Source: JALOLV01 sp046295175
GTDB lineage: Bacteria > Bacteroidota > Bacteroidia > Cytophagales > Spirosomataceae
DNA length: 64,000 bases
Assembly (NCBI GenBank): GCA_046295175.1
Contig: JBKBNY010000008.1
Location: 1 to 64,000 of the forward strand
Direction of reading: 5' to 3'
Shown: positions 35,119 through 42,746 of the stretch, one piece after another
How positions within the stretch are numbered: the first letter of the stretch is position 1
Layout: each line of letters starts with the position of its first letter
Notes under the pieces: model-generated
What the model was told of the DNA's origin: nothing
Seen by the model: the letters and a program-made list of their open reading frames with translations, nothing else
Database searches by the model: none
Position numbers and translations under genes: made by a program

Positions 35119-35927
35119 TAGGGTAATTGTGATTTCATAGCGTTTTTGATAATATCACGATAATTTGTGCCTATTGGTAATTTCTTGCCATTATCGAGTT
35201 CTATCATATTACCATCTAAGGCTTTCATATGCTTAGTATTAATAATAAACGAACGGTTGATACGAAGAAATCGCTTACGGGTTGACAAAACGGATTCCAT
35301 TTTGCTCATTCGCATATAAGTAATAATCATAGTTTTGTCAAGAAAGATTTTAATGTAGTCCTTCATACCCTCAACATACACAATTTCGTTAAAATCTATT
35401 TTAACCAATTTTCTATCTTCTTTGACCCATAGATAGTGTTCTTTAATAAGTCCCTCATCGAGTAATTCATCGTCAATTTCTTCTTGAATCTCTTCTTCAT
35501 CAACATCTTTGTTGATAGGATAGACTTTTTCAACATCAATTTTATCACTTTCAGTTTTACGAGGAATCCTATCTCGTACTTTGTTTACTGCTCTTACAAA
35601 TCTATCAAAGGGTATTGGTTTAAGAAGGTAATCATCTACATCATGGTCAAAACCATCTAAGGCAAACTGAGGATGAGCAGTAGTCATGATAAAGTGTGGT
35701 TTGTACTTCGTAAAAGTACGAATAAATTCAAGTCCTGTCATTTCGGGCATACTTATGTCCAAAAAAACTATGTCAGGTCTGAGTTTTTCTACTTCATCGA
35801 GTGCCTCTATGGCATTGTCAAAAATTTTAAGTACATACAAATAGTTTATTCGTTTGACAAATTTCTCTATCAATTCCTGTGCAAGAGGTTCATCGTCTAT
35901 AATAATGCAGGTAAGTGTATCTTTCAT
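35118..35927 (-). CDS. LytTR-family response regulator
   Basis: 269 residues. Receiver domain 1-125 (IIIDDEPLAQEL, phospho-acceptor in DIVFLDISMPEMTG, DDYLLKPIPFDRF), an acidic linker (EEEIQEEIDDELLDEG), and a LytTR DNA-binding domain about 165-265 (VYVEGMKDYIKIFL, RMSKMESVL, FLRINRSFIIN). Partner of the LytS kinase. Likely controls the TCGAA direct-repeat sites at 33972 and 36039, the second of which lies just upstream of its own promoter. Confidence 0.95.
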   Translation of the reverse strand: MKDTLTCIIIDDEPLAQELIEKFVKRINYLYVLKIFDNAIEALDEVEKLRPDIVFLDISMPEMTGLEFIRTFTKYKPHFIMTTAHPQFALDGFDHDVDDYLLKPIPFDRFVRAVNKVRDRIPRKTESDKIDVEKVYPINKDVDEEEIQEEIDDELLDEGLIKEHYLWVKEDRKLVKIDFNEIVYVEGMKDYIKIFLDKTMIITYMRMSKMESVLSTRKRFLRINRSFIINTKHMKALDGNMIELDNGKKLPIGTNYRDIIKNAMKSQLP

Positions 35928-35999
35928 CAGTCTAATAGCTCAAAAATGAAGACTTTTCATTTTGATAATAATTGTGAATTTTAGTTTTTTTAAGAAGAA

Positions 36000-36007
36000 C
36001 AAATGTA
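36000..36007 (-). promoter_or_regulatory. Promoter -7 box of the LytTR-LytS operon
   Basis: TACATTTG on the minus strand (perfect TAnnTTTG), 72 bases before the regulator ATG at 35927. Confidence 0.55.
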
Positions 36008-36038
36008 TATAATGATTTTTAACTTTAGAAACTCATTT

Positions 36039-36069
36039 GTCGAAGATTAGAATGGATTTATCGAAAATA
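36039..36069. promoter_or_regulatory. Putative LytTR operator in the divergent region
   Basis: Plus-strand half-sites GTCGAAG and ATCGAAAATA, 22 bp apart, same spacing and half-sites as at 33972-34002. It lies upstream of both the regulator operon (minus) and the secreted-peptide genes (plus); the -7-like TCATTTTG at 36089-36096 is on the plus side. A further single GTCGAAAA is at 36143-36150. The rest of 35928-36289 shows no gene. Confidence 0.55.
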
Positions 36070-36289
36070 GCAACACTCATTTGAGTATTCATTTTGTCAA
36101 TAAATTACTTGATATGAATTAGTTTAATAAAATAAACCATTGGTCGAAAAGATTATCAGTCCTCAAATTACTTATAGAAATTTGAATCGTCAATCACAGG
36201 TTAATGTAGTTTTTGAGATGGTACCGCAAAACTAATATTTAATCTAATGATACATTTAACAATTTTTTATAACTAAAACTTAACAAAAA

Positions 36290-36484
36290 ATGAAAAAGTT
36301 AATTTTATCATCAGCCCTATCGTTCGGTGTTTTGTTTGGAGCATTAGCTTCTACAAGCAATGTTAAATCAGTTTCAGCAGCAGATTGTACAATGACAATC
36401 AAAAATAATAAAACTGGTGATAGCTACACCATAACCGTTCATGGTATGAGTTGTGCAGATTTAATCAAAACTGTTGTAAAATAA
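36290..36484 (+). CDS. Small secreted Cys peptide A
   Basis: 64 residues. Sec signal peptide (Lys2-Lys3, hydrophobic 4-20, small residues to about Ala30/31). Mature part of about 34 residues with Cys33 and Cys55 and the motif SYTITVHGMSCA. It aligns with peptide B downstream: DC near the N-terminus, TI, YTIT-x-H, S and CA. The two Cys could form a disulfide. Family not recognised. Position opposite the lanB operon and before GLPGLI/OMP genes suggests a secreted signal, toxin or immunity peptide; it is unlikely to be the LanB substrate because of its Sec signal. Confidence 0.7.
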   Translation: MKKLILSSALSFGVLFGALASTSNVKSVSAADCTMTIKNNKTGDSYTITVHGMSCADLIKTVVK

Positions 36485-36520
36485 AGATTACAGTATTTTA
36501 CAGAAAAATCTTACCAAAAG

Positions 36521-36547
36521 CAAAGTGTTAGAAAAACTAACACTTTG
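36521..36547 (+). terminator. Hairpin between the two peptide genes
   Basis: CAAAGTGTTAG-aaaaa-CTAACACTTTG, a perfect 11-bp stem, 37 bases after peptide A. The following T-run is weak (TTAT), so it may be a partial terminator that sets the ratio of the two peptides or an mRNA 3'-end stabiliser. Confidence 0.6.
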
Positions 36548-36594
36548 TTATACAAAAATCAAATATCAAAAAACAAAATTAAAGTATTAAAACT

Positions 36595-36825
36595 ATGAAA
36601 AAGCTGTTATTTTCTATCACACTGGTTGGAGTCTTCTTATCACTTTCGAGCCAAGCAAATAACACCCAACCAATAGAGACCAGAATCAATCAAACACTCA
36701 ATCAAAAAGTATGTATGGATTGTTCAGGTAATTTTACTATCAACGGAACAGAGTACACTATCACACTTCACGATGTAAGCTGGTGGACTTGTGCCAAGTT
36801 TAAGGTAGGAAGTTGGTTTAAATAA
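36595..36825 (+). CDS. Small secreted Cys peptide B
   Basis: 76 residues. Sec signal peptide MKKLLFSITLVGVFLSLSSQ, cleavage near Ala21. Mature part with Cys40, Cys43 and Cys66 and the motif EYTITLHDVSWWTCA, paralogous to peptide A. Polar N-terminal segment (NNTQPIETRINQTLNQ), Trp-rich C-terminus (SWW, GSWFK) typical of membrane-active or surface peptides. No known family recognised; role unknown. Confidence 0.68.
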   Translation: MKKLLFSITLVGVFLSLSSQANNTQPIETRINQTLNQKVCMDCSGNFTINGTEYTITLHDVSWWTCAKFKVGSWFK

Positions 36826-36863
36826 TTCACTACATTGTAAATAAATTCATTTTCATTTATTCT

Positions 36864-36995
36864 CCCTTCCCCATAGTTGGTGAAGGGTCGGGGATGGGGT
36901 CAAGTGTGACAGCTAAAAGGCTGATAGCCAACACTCTTGACCCCACCGAGCATTGGTCGCCCTTACTATCCCTCCCCAACGATAGGGAGGGATAG
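36864..36995. repeat. Compound GC-rich hairpin element
   Basis: Three nested or adjacent stems: CCCTTC/GAAGGG (36864-36887); GGGGTCAAGTGTG / CACTCTTGACCCC (36896-36944, one mismatch) enclosing GGCTgatAGCC; and CTATCCCTCCC / GGGAGGGATAG (36966-36995). It is strikingly GC-rich in an AT-rich island. No ORF; the remainder of 36826-37143 is AT-rich leader DNA. Confidence 0.65.
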
Positions 36996-37143
36996 ACCTT
37001 CAAAAATATATAGAAACTTAGTTTACATTGTATTCACTTAATAGGGATTGGAAAAATATAATTTTTATCTATTCTTAATCAGTATCAGTAGAACTTTAAA
37101 AGTAGTATTTTAATCAATCTCTAATTTTAAACATAATATAATA

Positions 37144-37929
37144 ATGAAAAAACTAATAATGTTATGTGTTATTTGGGTAGTTTACTCAAATACTTACAGT
37201 CAGACAAGTATCCGTGCGATATACAAAACTATTTTAGCTTCAAATGGTAAATCTCCAGTTTATGAAGAACTTTTATTGCAAGGAGATAAATCAACTTATA
37301 AGCTAATTGAAAGAGTAAAGCCAGAAAAAGTAATAGTTGATGAAAATACAGGTATTGTTGCATTAAACCCAGATACTCCTGATAGTATTCACACTTATCT
37401 GGTCTCTAACCATAAAGCTAAAATGATTTTCTCTAAAACTTTTTTAAGTAGTGACGGAGGAGATTCTTACAAAGAATATCATGTAAAAGAACCTTTTGAT
37501 GTTAAATGGACATTTCACAACGAGTCTATTAAAATAGGTACTTATAACTGTAAAAAAGCCACCACTAATTTTCGAGGCAGAACTTACACAGCTTGGTACA
37601 CTGAGCAAGTACCTATTTCGGTAGGCCCTTGGAAATTGCACGGATTGCCAGGGTTAGCAATCAAAATTCAAGATAACAAAGATGAAGTAACTTTCTTATT
37701 AGATAAGGTAGAAACACCAACAAATAGAACTGTTAACATAAATAATTCTATATATCAAAATACAGTTGATTTGGGTACTTTCGCAAAATTGAAAAAAATA
37801 GCTCACGAACAGTCAGAAGAAGCCTTTATCTCAAAACTACTCTCTCAACTTCCAAGAGGTGCAACTATTCAGAAAAACGAAAGCAATGAAGATAAATCGT
37901 TGGATTTAGAAAAAACCTTTGAAAAATGA
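37144..37929 (+). CDS. GLPGLI family protein
   Basis: 261 residues. Signal peptide MKKLIMLCVIWVVYSNTYSQ, then the family hallmark GPWKLHGLPGLAIKI near residue 165 preceded by TYTAWYTEQVPIS-like sequence (AWYTEQVPISVG). Periplasmic proteins of unknown function, usually coupled to a TonB-dependent-like outer-membrane protein, as here (4-bp ATGA overlap with the next gene). Probably a partner in export, uptake or anchoring of the peptides encoded next to it (inference). Confidence 0.9.
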   Translation: MKKLIMLCVIWVVYSNTYSQTSIRAIYKTILASNGKSPVYEELLLQGDKSTYKLIERVKPEKVIVDENTGIVALNPDTPDSIHTYLVSNHKAKMIFSKTFLSSDGGDSYKEYHVKEPFDVKWTFHNESIKIGTYNCKKATTNFRGRTYTAWYTEQVPISVGPWKLHGLPGLAIKIQDNKDEVTFLLDKVETPTNRTVNINNSIYQNTVDLGTFAKLKKIAHEQSEEAFISKLLSQLPRGATIQKNESNEDKSLDLEKTFEK

Positions 37930-40583
37930 AGTCTATCATATTCATATTGTTAGGATTCTTTATCAGCATATCTCTTTCTGCTCAAAAAATCATTACTGGC
38001 TTCGTAAAAGATAAAAAAAACGAGCCAGTAATGTTTATCAATGTAATCTTAAAAGACTCTGCAGATACTCGGATACTCGCATTTACTCAAACTAATGAAA
38101 ATGGGTATTTTGAACTATCAAGCGTAAATAAAGAGAAATACCAGTTGAGTTTTTCGGGCATTGGATACGAAACGAAGCGTTTGATTATAGAATCAAGCAA
38201 TAACAACCAGCTCAAATTAGACGTAGAGTTAGAACAATCCCCAATTGTACTCAATGAGGTAATAGTCCATGCAGATATACCAATAAGAGAAAAAAAAGAT
38301 ACGGTTGTTTTTTCTGTAAAAGCATTTGCTGATGGAACAGAGCAAGTAATAGAAGATTTGTTGAAGAAAATTCCAGGCATTTCGGTTGATGAAAAAGGCG
38401 TTATAAAAGTAGGAAATAAGGAAATCGAACGATTGATGATAGATGGTGACGATTTCTTTGAAAAGGGTTACAAAATCATCGCTAAGAATATGCCTGTACA
38501 CCCTGTTGAAAAAGTGGAGTTGTTACAGCGTTATTCTAAAAATCACCTTTTGAAAGGCGTTGAAGATAGTGAAAAATACGCTCTCAATCTACGGTTAAAA
38601 GAAGAGGCTAAGCGGTTTTGGTTTGGCAATATAAATGTTACCCTTTCGCCAATTAATACACAACAATATTTGTTTAAGAGTAACCTGATGAATTTTGGCA
38701 ATAAAAATAAATTCTATTTTCTAACAAATGCAAACAATATAGGTGTCGATGCAATAGGTGATGTTGAAGAACTAATCAGACCAGTTGGATTAGACGATAT
38801 TGGAAGTGTAGGAGACGACCAACAAGCATTTAAAACCATCAATATTATATCAACTCCTACAAATTTTAGCAAAAATCGAACAAATTTCAACAACGATAAG
38901 TTGGTTTCTCTCAATTCTATATTTAATCCAACACAAAAATTAAAAATTAAATCTATAATTTTTCTAAACAGCACTGCAAACAACTTTTTTAATAAAACTA
39001 TCAACACTGTAGCGGTAAAGGATATTAATTTTATAAATACCGAAGACTACCAACTTTTTAAGAATGGAAAAGTGATTTTTGGGAAATTAGACCTCACACA
39101 TGATATTTCTAAAAATCAAAACTTCCAAAGCATTAATAAGTTTAGTATTTCTGATAACAGAGACAAAAGTAATATTCTCTTTAATGGTATTGATATAACT
39201 GAAAAAATGCTTTTCCGTAATTACTTGATTGACAATAAAAATACATATACTGTCAAATTAAAACAAGGTCGAGTATTACTCCTAAATACACGAATTATAG
39301 ATGATAGAAGTCCGCAAAACTACCAAATCAATAATTTTCAATATCAAATCTCTAATTTTTCTGAAAGCAGTAATATCGCACAGAACAGTGAGAATAGAAT
39401 GAGATTTTATGCTGTTGAATCATCTTTTTTGAATAAGTCAAATCTTACGAAAAGACGTTTAGAACTCCACTTAGGGAGTACATTAAGAGATGATTTATTA
39501 ATTTCTGATTTTAATACAGATAAGAGTGAGCCATTATGGAATAATGACTATAAGAACTTAGTTAGATACATCAGCAACGATACTTACTTAAAAAGTAAAT
39601 ATTTTTTTCCTTTAAAAAATTTTAGTGCAACAGCAAATTTAGAAATACATCAATTATACAATTATTTAATTGAAAATAATATCTCACGTAATCAAGCATA
39701 TACATTCTTGAATCATGGAGTTAATTTGGACTGGAACAAACAAAAACATAGGATTAATACATTTTACAATTATAATTTAACTAATGCCTCAATAATTGAA
39801 GTATATAACTATTATATTTTAACAGGCTTCCGAAACCTCACGAGAGGTTCTGGAAATTTTAATCAAATTGATGCTTCTACTTATAAAATTAATTATCAGT
39901 TTGGGAATTGGAATGATAGAACTTTTGCTAACTTGTCTGTGATGTATATTAAAAACCATAATTTTTTTACAACAAATACTACCGTAAGCCCAATGATGTC
40001 AAAATTAGATAAAGTGTTATTTAATGATAGAAATCAAATAAATTATACCATAAATTATGATTATTATATTAAATCTTTGAAAACAAGAATAAAAACAGAG
40101 GCTGTGTTTTCATTTGCAGACTATAAAAATATAATCAATGATACAGAATTGAGGTCTATAAAAAGTAAGAATTACTTGTACAGTTTAGAGTTAAGGTCTG
40201 GTTTCAAAGGCATGTTTAATTATTATATAGGTACTAAGTGGAATGACAATAATATACATGCATTCAGAAATATAGAAGTCTTAAATAATATCAGTTTTTT
40301 AGACTTATCTTTTAATCTAAACAAAAATATTGTCGCACAACTACAATGTGAAAGATACTCTTTTACAGGAACAAGTATCCGTAAAAGTGATAGCTATTAT
40401 TTTACAGATTTTGACATAAAATATGCTATTCCCAAAAATAAATTATCAATATCTTTATCAGGTAAAAATCTGTTTAATACGACTACTTACCATAATTACA
40501 CGGTAAATGATATAGGTAGTGTTTATAATGAATATAGATTATTGCCAAGATTTGTACTTTTGAGAGCAGAATATTCATTTTAG
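37926..40583 (+). CDS. Outer-membrane barrel protein with CarbopepD-regulatory and plug domains
   Basis: 885 residues. Signal peptide MKSIIFILLGFFISISLSAQ, CarbopepD_reg-like domain about 21-105 (ITGFVKDKKNEPVMFINVIL), plug-like domain about 120-240 (IEDLLKKIPGISVDEKGVIKVGNKEI in parts, then IDGDDFF), and a long barrel ending LPRFVLLRAEYSF with terminal Phe. It looks like the TonB-dependent-receptor-like partners of GLPGLI proteins; no clear TonB box is seen. Very AT-rich codon use. Candidate channel for the island's peptides. Confidence 0.88.
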   Translation: MKSIIFILLGFFISISLSAQKIITGFVKDKKNEPVMFINVILKDSADTRILAFTQTNENGYFELSSVNKEKYQLSFSGIGYETKRLIIESSNNNQLKLDVELEQSPIVLNEVIVHADIPIREKKDTVVFSVKAFADGTEQVIEDLLKKIPGISVDEKGVIKVGNKEIERLMIDGDDFFEKGYKIIAKNMPVHPVEKVELLQRYSKNHLLKGVEDSEKYALNLRLKEEAKRFWFGNINVTLSPINTQQYLFKSNLMNFGNKNKFYFLTNANNIGVDAIGDVEELIRPVGLDDIGSVGDDQQAFKTINIISTPTNFSKNRTNFNNDKLVSLNSIFNPTQKLKIKSIIFLNSTANNFFNKTINTVAVKDINFINTEDYQLFKNGKVIFGKLDLTHDISKNQNFQSINKFSISDNRDKSNILFNGIDITEKMLFRNYLIDNKNTYTVKLKQGRVLLLNTRIIDDRSPQNYQINNFQYQISNFSESSNIAQNSENRMRFYAVESSFLNKSNLTKRRLELHLGSTLRDDLLISDFNTDKSEPLWNNDYKNLVRYISNDTYLKSKYFFPLKNFSATANLEIHQLYNYLIENNISRNQAYTFLNHGVNLDWNKQKHRINTFYNYNLTNASIIEVYNYYILTGFRNLTRGSGNFNQIDASTYKINYQFGNWNDRTFANLSVMYIKNHNFFTTNTTVSPMMSKLDKVLFNDRNQINYTINYDYYIKSLKTRIKTEAVFSFADYKNIINDTELRSIKSKNYLYSLELRSGFKGMFNYYIGTKWNDNNIHAFRNIEVLNNISFLDLSFNLNKNIVAQLQCERYSFTGTSIRKSDSYYFTDFDIKYAIPKNKLSISLSGKNLFNTTTYHNYTVNDIGSVYNEYRLLPRFVLLRAEYSF

Positions 40584-40604
40584 TAATAAAAAATAAAGAC
40601 CTTG

Positions 40605-40981
40605 TTGTAACGGCTATTGTGTCCTGTCCCCTTTACCATAGCTACCAACGCCCCCTTTCTACCTTTAGCTCATTTATTGGTGATAATGGTGTAAAGCCCC
40701 CCTGTGATAAACTCGTCTATTCTATTGGTACGGTGTTCTTCTCTTGCAAGTAAAAATAAGTAATCAGACAAAAGAATTTATAGGACCGCCAATGCCGACA
40801 AGAGAAGAAAGAGATAATATTTATTATCAAACACTTACACTGCTTCAATTTTAAAATAATTATGTACTATTACTTAATAGCCATTGCCTTGTTTTTCTAC
40901 TTTGGTTAAGTCAAAGTAGTCCGTGATGCCTTCGGGTAAGATTAATTTTAAAAAGTCTATTTCCAATGCTTTTTTTTGGAA
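40605..40981 (-). pseudogene. Decayed transposase remnant (ISL3/ISAon1-like)
   Basis: Two minus-strand pieces. An N-terminal piece (about 40981-40874) reads ALEIDFLKLILPEGITDYFD, then LTKVEKQGNG and a stop. An internal piece (about 40738-40605) reads RIDEFITGGLYTIITNK, stop, AKGRKGALVAMVKGT, matching the GELYTI.TNK.AKG.KG..VA.VKGT region of such transposases. The middle is deleted and stops interrupt it, so it is inactive. The two pieces were read by hand from the sequence. Confidence 0.7.
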
Positions 40982-41029
40982 ACATAGTTAGAACTTTTAT
41001 TGGCAACCCCCAACTTTTACACTTGCCCC

Positions 41030-41136
41030 ATTACCCCGCTAAAATGCAGATTTTTATAGCGAATGAATAAAAACAAAAGAGCGTAATTAACTGAATATCA
41101 ATTAATTACGCTCTTATTTTGTGGTGATGGACGGAA
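41030..41136. repeat. Right 107-bp direct repeat at tRNA-Phe (att-like)
   Basis: Intact counterpart of 30238-30344. It includes the last 15 bases of the tRNA-Phe gene, its terminator and flank. The island of lanB, lanA, LytTR/LytS, the peptides, GLPGLI and OMP lies exactly between the two copies. Confidence 0.75.
41077..41115 (-). terminator. tRNA-Phe terminator
   Basis: Perfect 14-bp stem AAGAGCGTAATTAA / TTAATTACGCTCTT; on the minus strand it is followed by TTGTTTTTATTC. It begins 7 bases after the tRNA 3' end. Confidence 0.85.
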
Positions 41137-41194
41137 TCGAACCGCCGACACAAGGATTTTCAGTCCTTTGCTCTACCAACTGAGCTACATCACC
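41122..41194 (-). tRNA. tRNA-Phe (GAA)
   Basis: 73-nt cloverleaf on the minus strand. Acceptor GGTGATG/CATCACC, D arm GCTCAGTTGGTAGAGC, anticodon stem AAGGA/TCCTT with loop CTGAAAA (anticodon GAA), and T arm with TTCGATT. The CCA end is not encoded (ACA follows). Its 3' end is the apparent integration site of the island. Confidence 0.97.
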
Positions 41195-41235
41195 TTGTCG
41201 ATGACTTCACCACCGTTCCCCGTTGTTTGGGACTG

Positions 41236-41266
41236 CAAAATTAGACAAAAACTTTTTAAGTACAAA
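41236..41266 (-). promoter_or_regulatory. tRNA-Phe promoter
   Basis: Minus strand TTTG (41266-41263), 19 bases, TAATTTTG (41243-41236): both consensus boxes at ideal spacing. The start should be about 35 bases upstream of the mature tRNA. Confidence 0.75.
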
Positions 41267-41391
41267 TATCTTGCAAAAAAAATCTTAAAAAATTTTTCGG
41301 TGCTTGTTTTAAATAACTTTTTTGCGATATTTGTATTGTTATGCACGCATAACATTTTTTGAGTAATTTATCTATTCGCTCATTCATCATT

Positions 41392-42708
41392 ATGGCTATG
41401 CAAATCATTCAGCAAATACTTTTTGTAGCGGCTCTCGGAGCTGCTGGTTATCTAATAGCTCGTCGAGTTAATCTGATAAAGAAAACTATCGAATTGGGCC
41501 GTTCGGAAGAACGCAGTGGCGATTGGGGCAAAATGATTCTTTTTGCGTTAGGGCAAAAGAAGATGTTTAGCCGTCCGATTGTAGGCTTCTTGCATTTTAT
41601 CATCTATGCCGGATTTTTATTGATAAATCTCGAAGTTGCCGAGATAGTTCTCGATGGAATCTTGGGAACTCACCGTCTGTTTGCTCCAGTTTTAGGCGAT
41701 TTTTATTCGTTCTTAATCAATTTCTTTGAGTTTCTGGCTGTGGGAGTTATTGTGGTTTGTGTGGTTTTCTTGGTACGACGCAATATCACAAAAGTCGAAC
41801 GCCTACAAGACACTCGCCACCGAGAATTGATGGGTTTTCCGGTAAAAGATGCCAACATTATTTTGTTTACTGAGATTTTGTTAATGTTTGCCGTGCTGAC
41901 TATGAATGCTACCGATGCCGTATTGCAAGAAATGAATGCTGCTCACTACGAGAAAGTCGGTACGTTCTTCTTTAGTGGTATGCTTAAACCCATTTTTGAA
42001 GGCTGGTCAGAAGCTTCTTTGGTTATTACCGAACGAATCGCTTGGTGGTTTCATATTTTAGGAATCTTTGCTTTTGCACTATATGTAACGTACTCAAAAC
42101 ACCTGCATATTTTTATGGCGTTTCCGAATACTTACTTTACCAATAATGATGTAAACGGTAAAATGACCAATATGCCTACCGTAACCAAAGAGGTAAAAAT
42201 CATGCTTGGGCTTGAGCAACCAGACCCAAATCCTGCCGAGGTTGGGCGTTTTGGTGCAAAAGATGTAAAAGACCTTTCTTGGAAAAACCTCATGGATGCT
42301 TACACCTGCACCGAGTGCGGACGCTGTACGTCGGCTTGCCCTGCCAATCAGACTGGAAAGGCACTTTCGCCTCGTAAAATTATGATGGATACCCGTGACA
42401 GATTAGAGGATATTCAGCAAGGATGGCTCAAAAATGGAATGGATTATATGGATGAAAAATCGCTTTTGGGCGATTATATCTCCGAAGAAGAAATCTTGGC
42501 TTGTACAACCTGCAACGCTTGTGTGGTAGAATGCCCAGTAAATATCAGTCCGTTGGATATTATTTTACAGCTTCGTCGCTATAAAGTGATGGAAGAATCG
42601 CAAGCACCAGCTTCGTGGAATATGATGTTCTCGAATCTCGAAAATAATATGGCTCCGTGGAAATTCCCGATTGATGACAGATTTAATTGGGTCGAGGGAG
42701 TTAAATAA
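41392..42708 (+). CDS. Membrane-bound iron-sulfur oxidoreductase (HdrC/GlpC/NarI-like)
   Basis: 438 residues from the ATG at 41392 (TTG at 41359 is an alternative). N-terminal half with about six membrane helices and several His (heme-b-binding NarI-like; TRHRELMGF, WWFHILGIF, YSKHLHIFM). C-terminal half has two 4Fe-4S motifs, CTECGRCTSACPANQTGK and CTTCNACVVECPVNISP. It probably passes electrons between quinones and a soluble partner. The CCG-domain HdrB-like subunit that usually follows is not here; the next gene is convergent. Confidence 0.88.
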   Translation: MAMQIIQQILFVAALGAAGYLIARRVNLIKKTIELGRSEERSGDWGKMILFALGQKKMFSRPIVGFLHFIIYAGFLLINLEVAEIVLDGILGTHRLFAPVLGDFYSFLINFFEFLAVGVIVVCVVFLVRRNITKVERLQDTRHRELMGFPVKDANIILFTEILLMFAVLTMNATDAVLQEMNAAHYEKVGTFFFSGMLKPIFEGWSEASLVITERIAWWFHILGIFAFALYVTYSKHLHIFMAFPNTYFTNNDVNGKMTNMPTVTKEVKIMLGLEQPDPNPAEVGRFGAKDVKDLSWKNLMDAYTCTECGRCTSACPANQTGKALSPRKIMMDTRDRLEDIQQGWLKNGMDYMDEKSLLGDYISEEEILACTTCNACVVECPVNISPLDIILQLRRYKVMEESQAPASWNMMFSNLENNMAPWKFPIDDRFNWVEGVK

Positions 42709-42714
42709 TAAATG

Positions 42715-42745
42715 AAACGGGAGAGCAACAAACTCTCCCGTTTTT
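42715..42745. terminator. Bidirectional terminator between convergent genes
   Basis: AAACGGGAGAG-caacaaa-CTCTCCCGTTTTT; 11-bp perfect stem with A and T runs, 6 bases after the Fe-S gene stop and 2 bases beyond the stop of the opposing gene. Confidence 0.85.
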
Positions 42746-42746
42746 A

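Noticed and set aside
36290..36825. Secreted peptides A and B as LanB substrates
   Set aside because: Both have Sec signal peptides, whereas LanB acts in the cytoplasm on leader-bearing peptides; the 43-codon gene next to lanB is the better candidate. Not fully excluded.
30345..41029. Integrase or recombinase gene for the island
   Set aside because: All open frames in the interval were accounted for; none resembles a tyrosine or serine recombinase, so mobility is inferred only from the flanking repeats.
41168..41362. 64-residue plus-strand ORF upstream of the Fe-S gene
   Set aside because: It runs antisense through the tRNA-Phe gene and its promoter.
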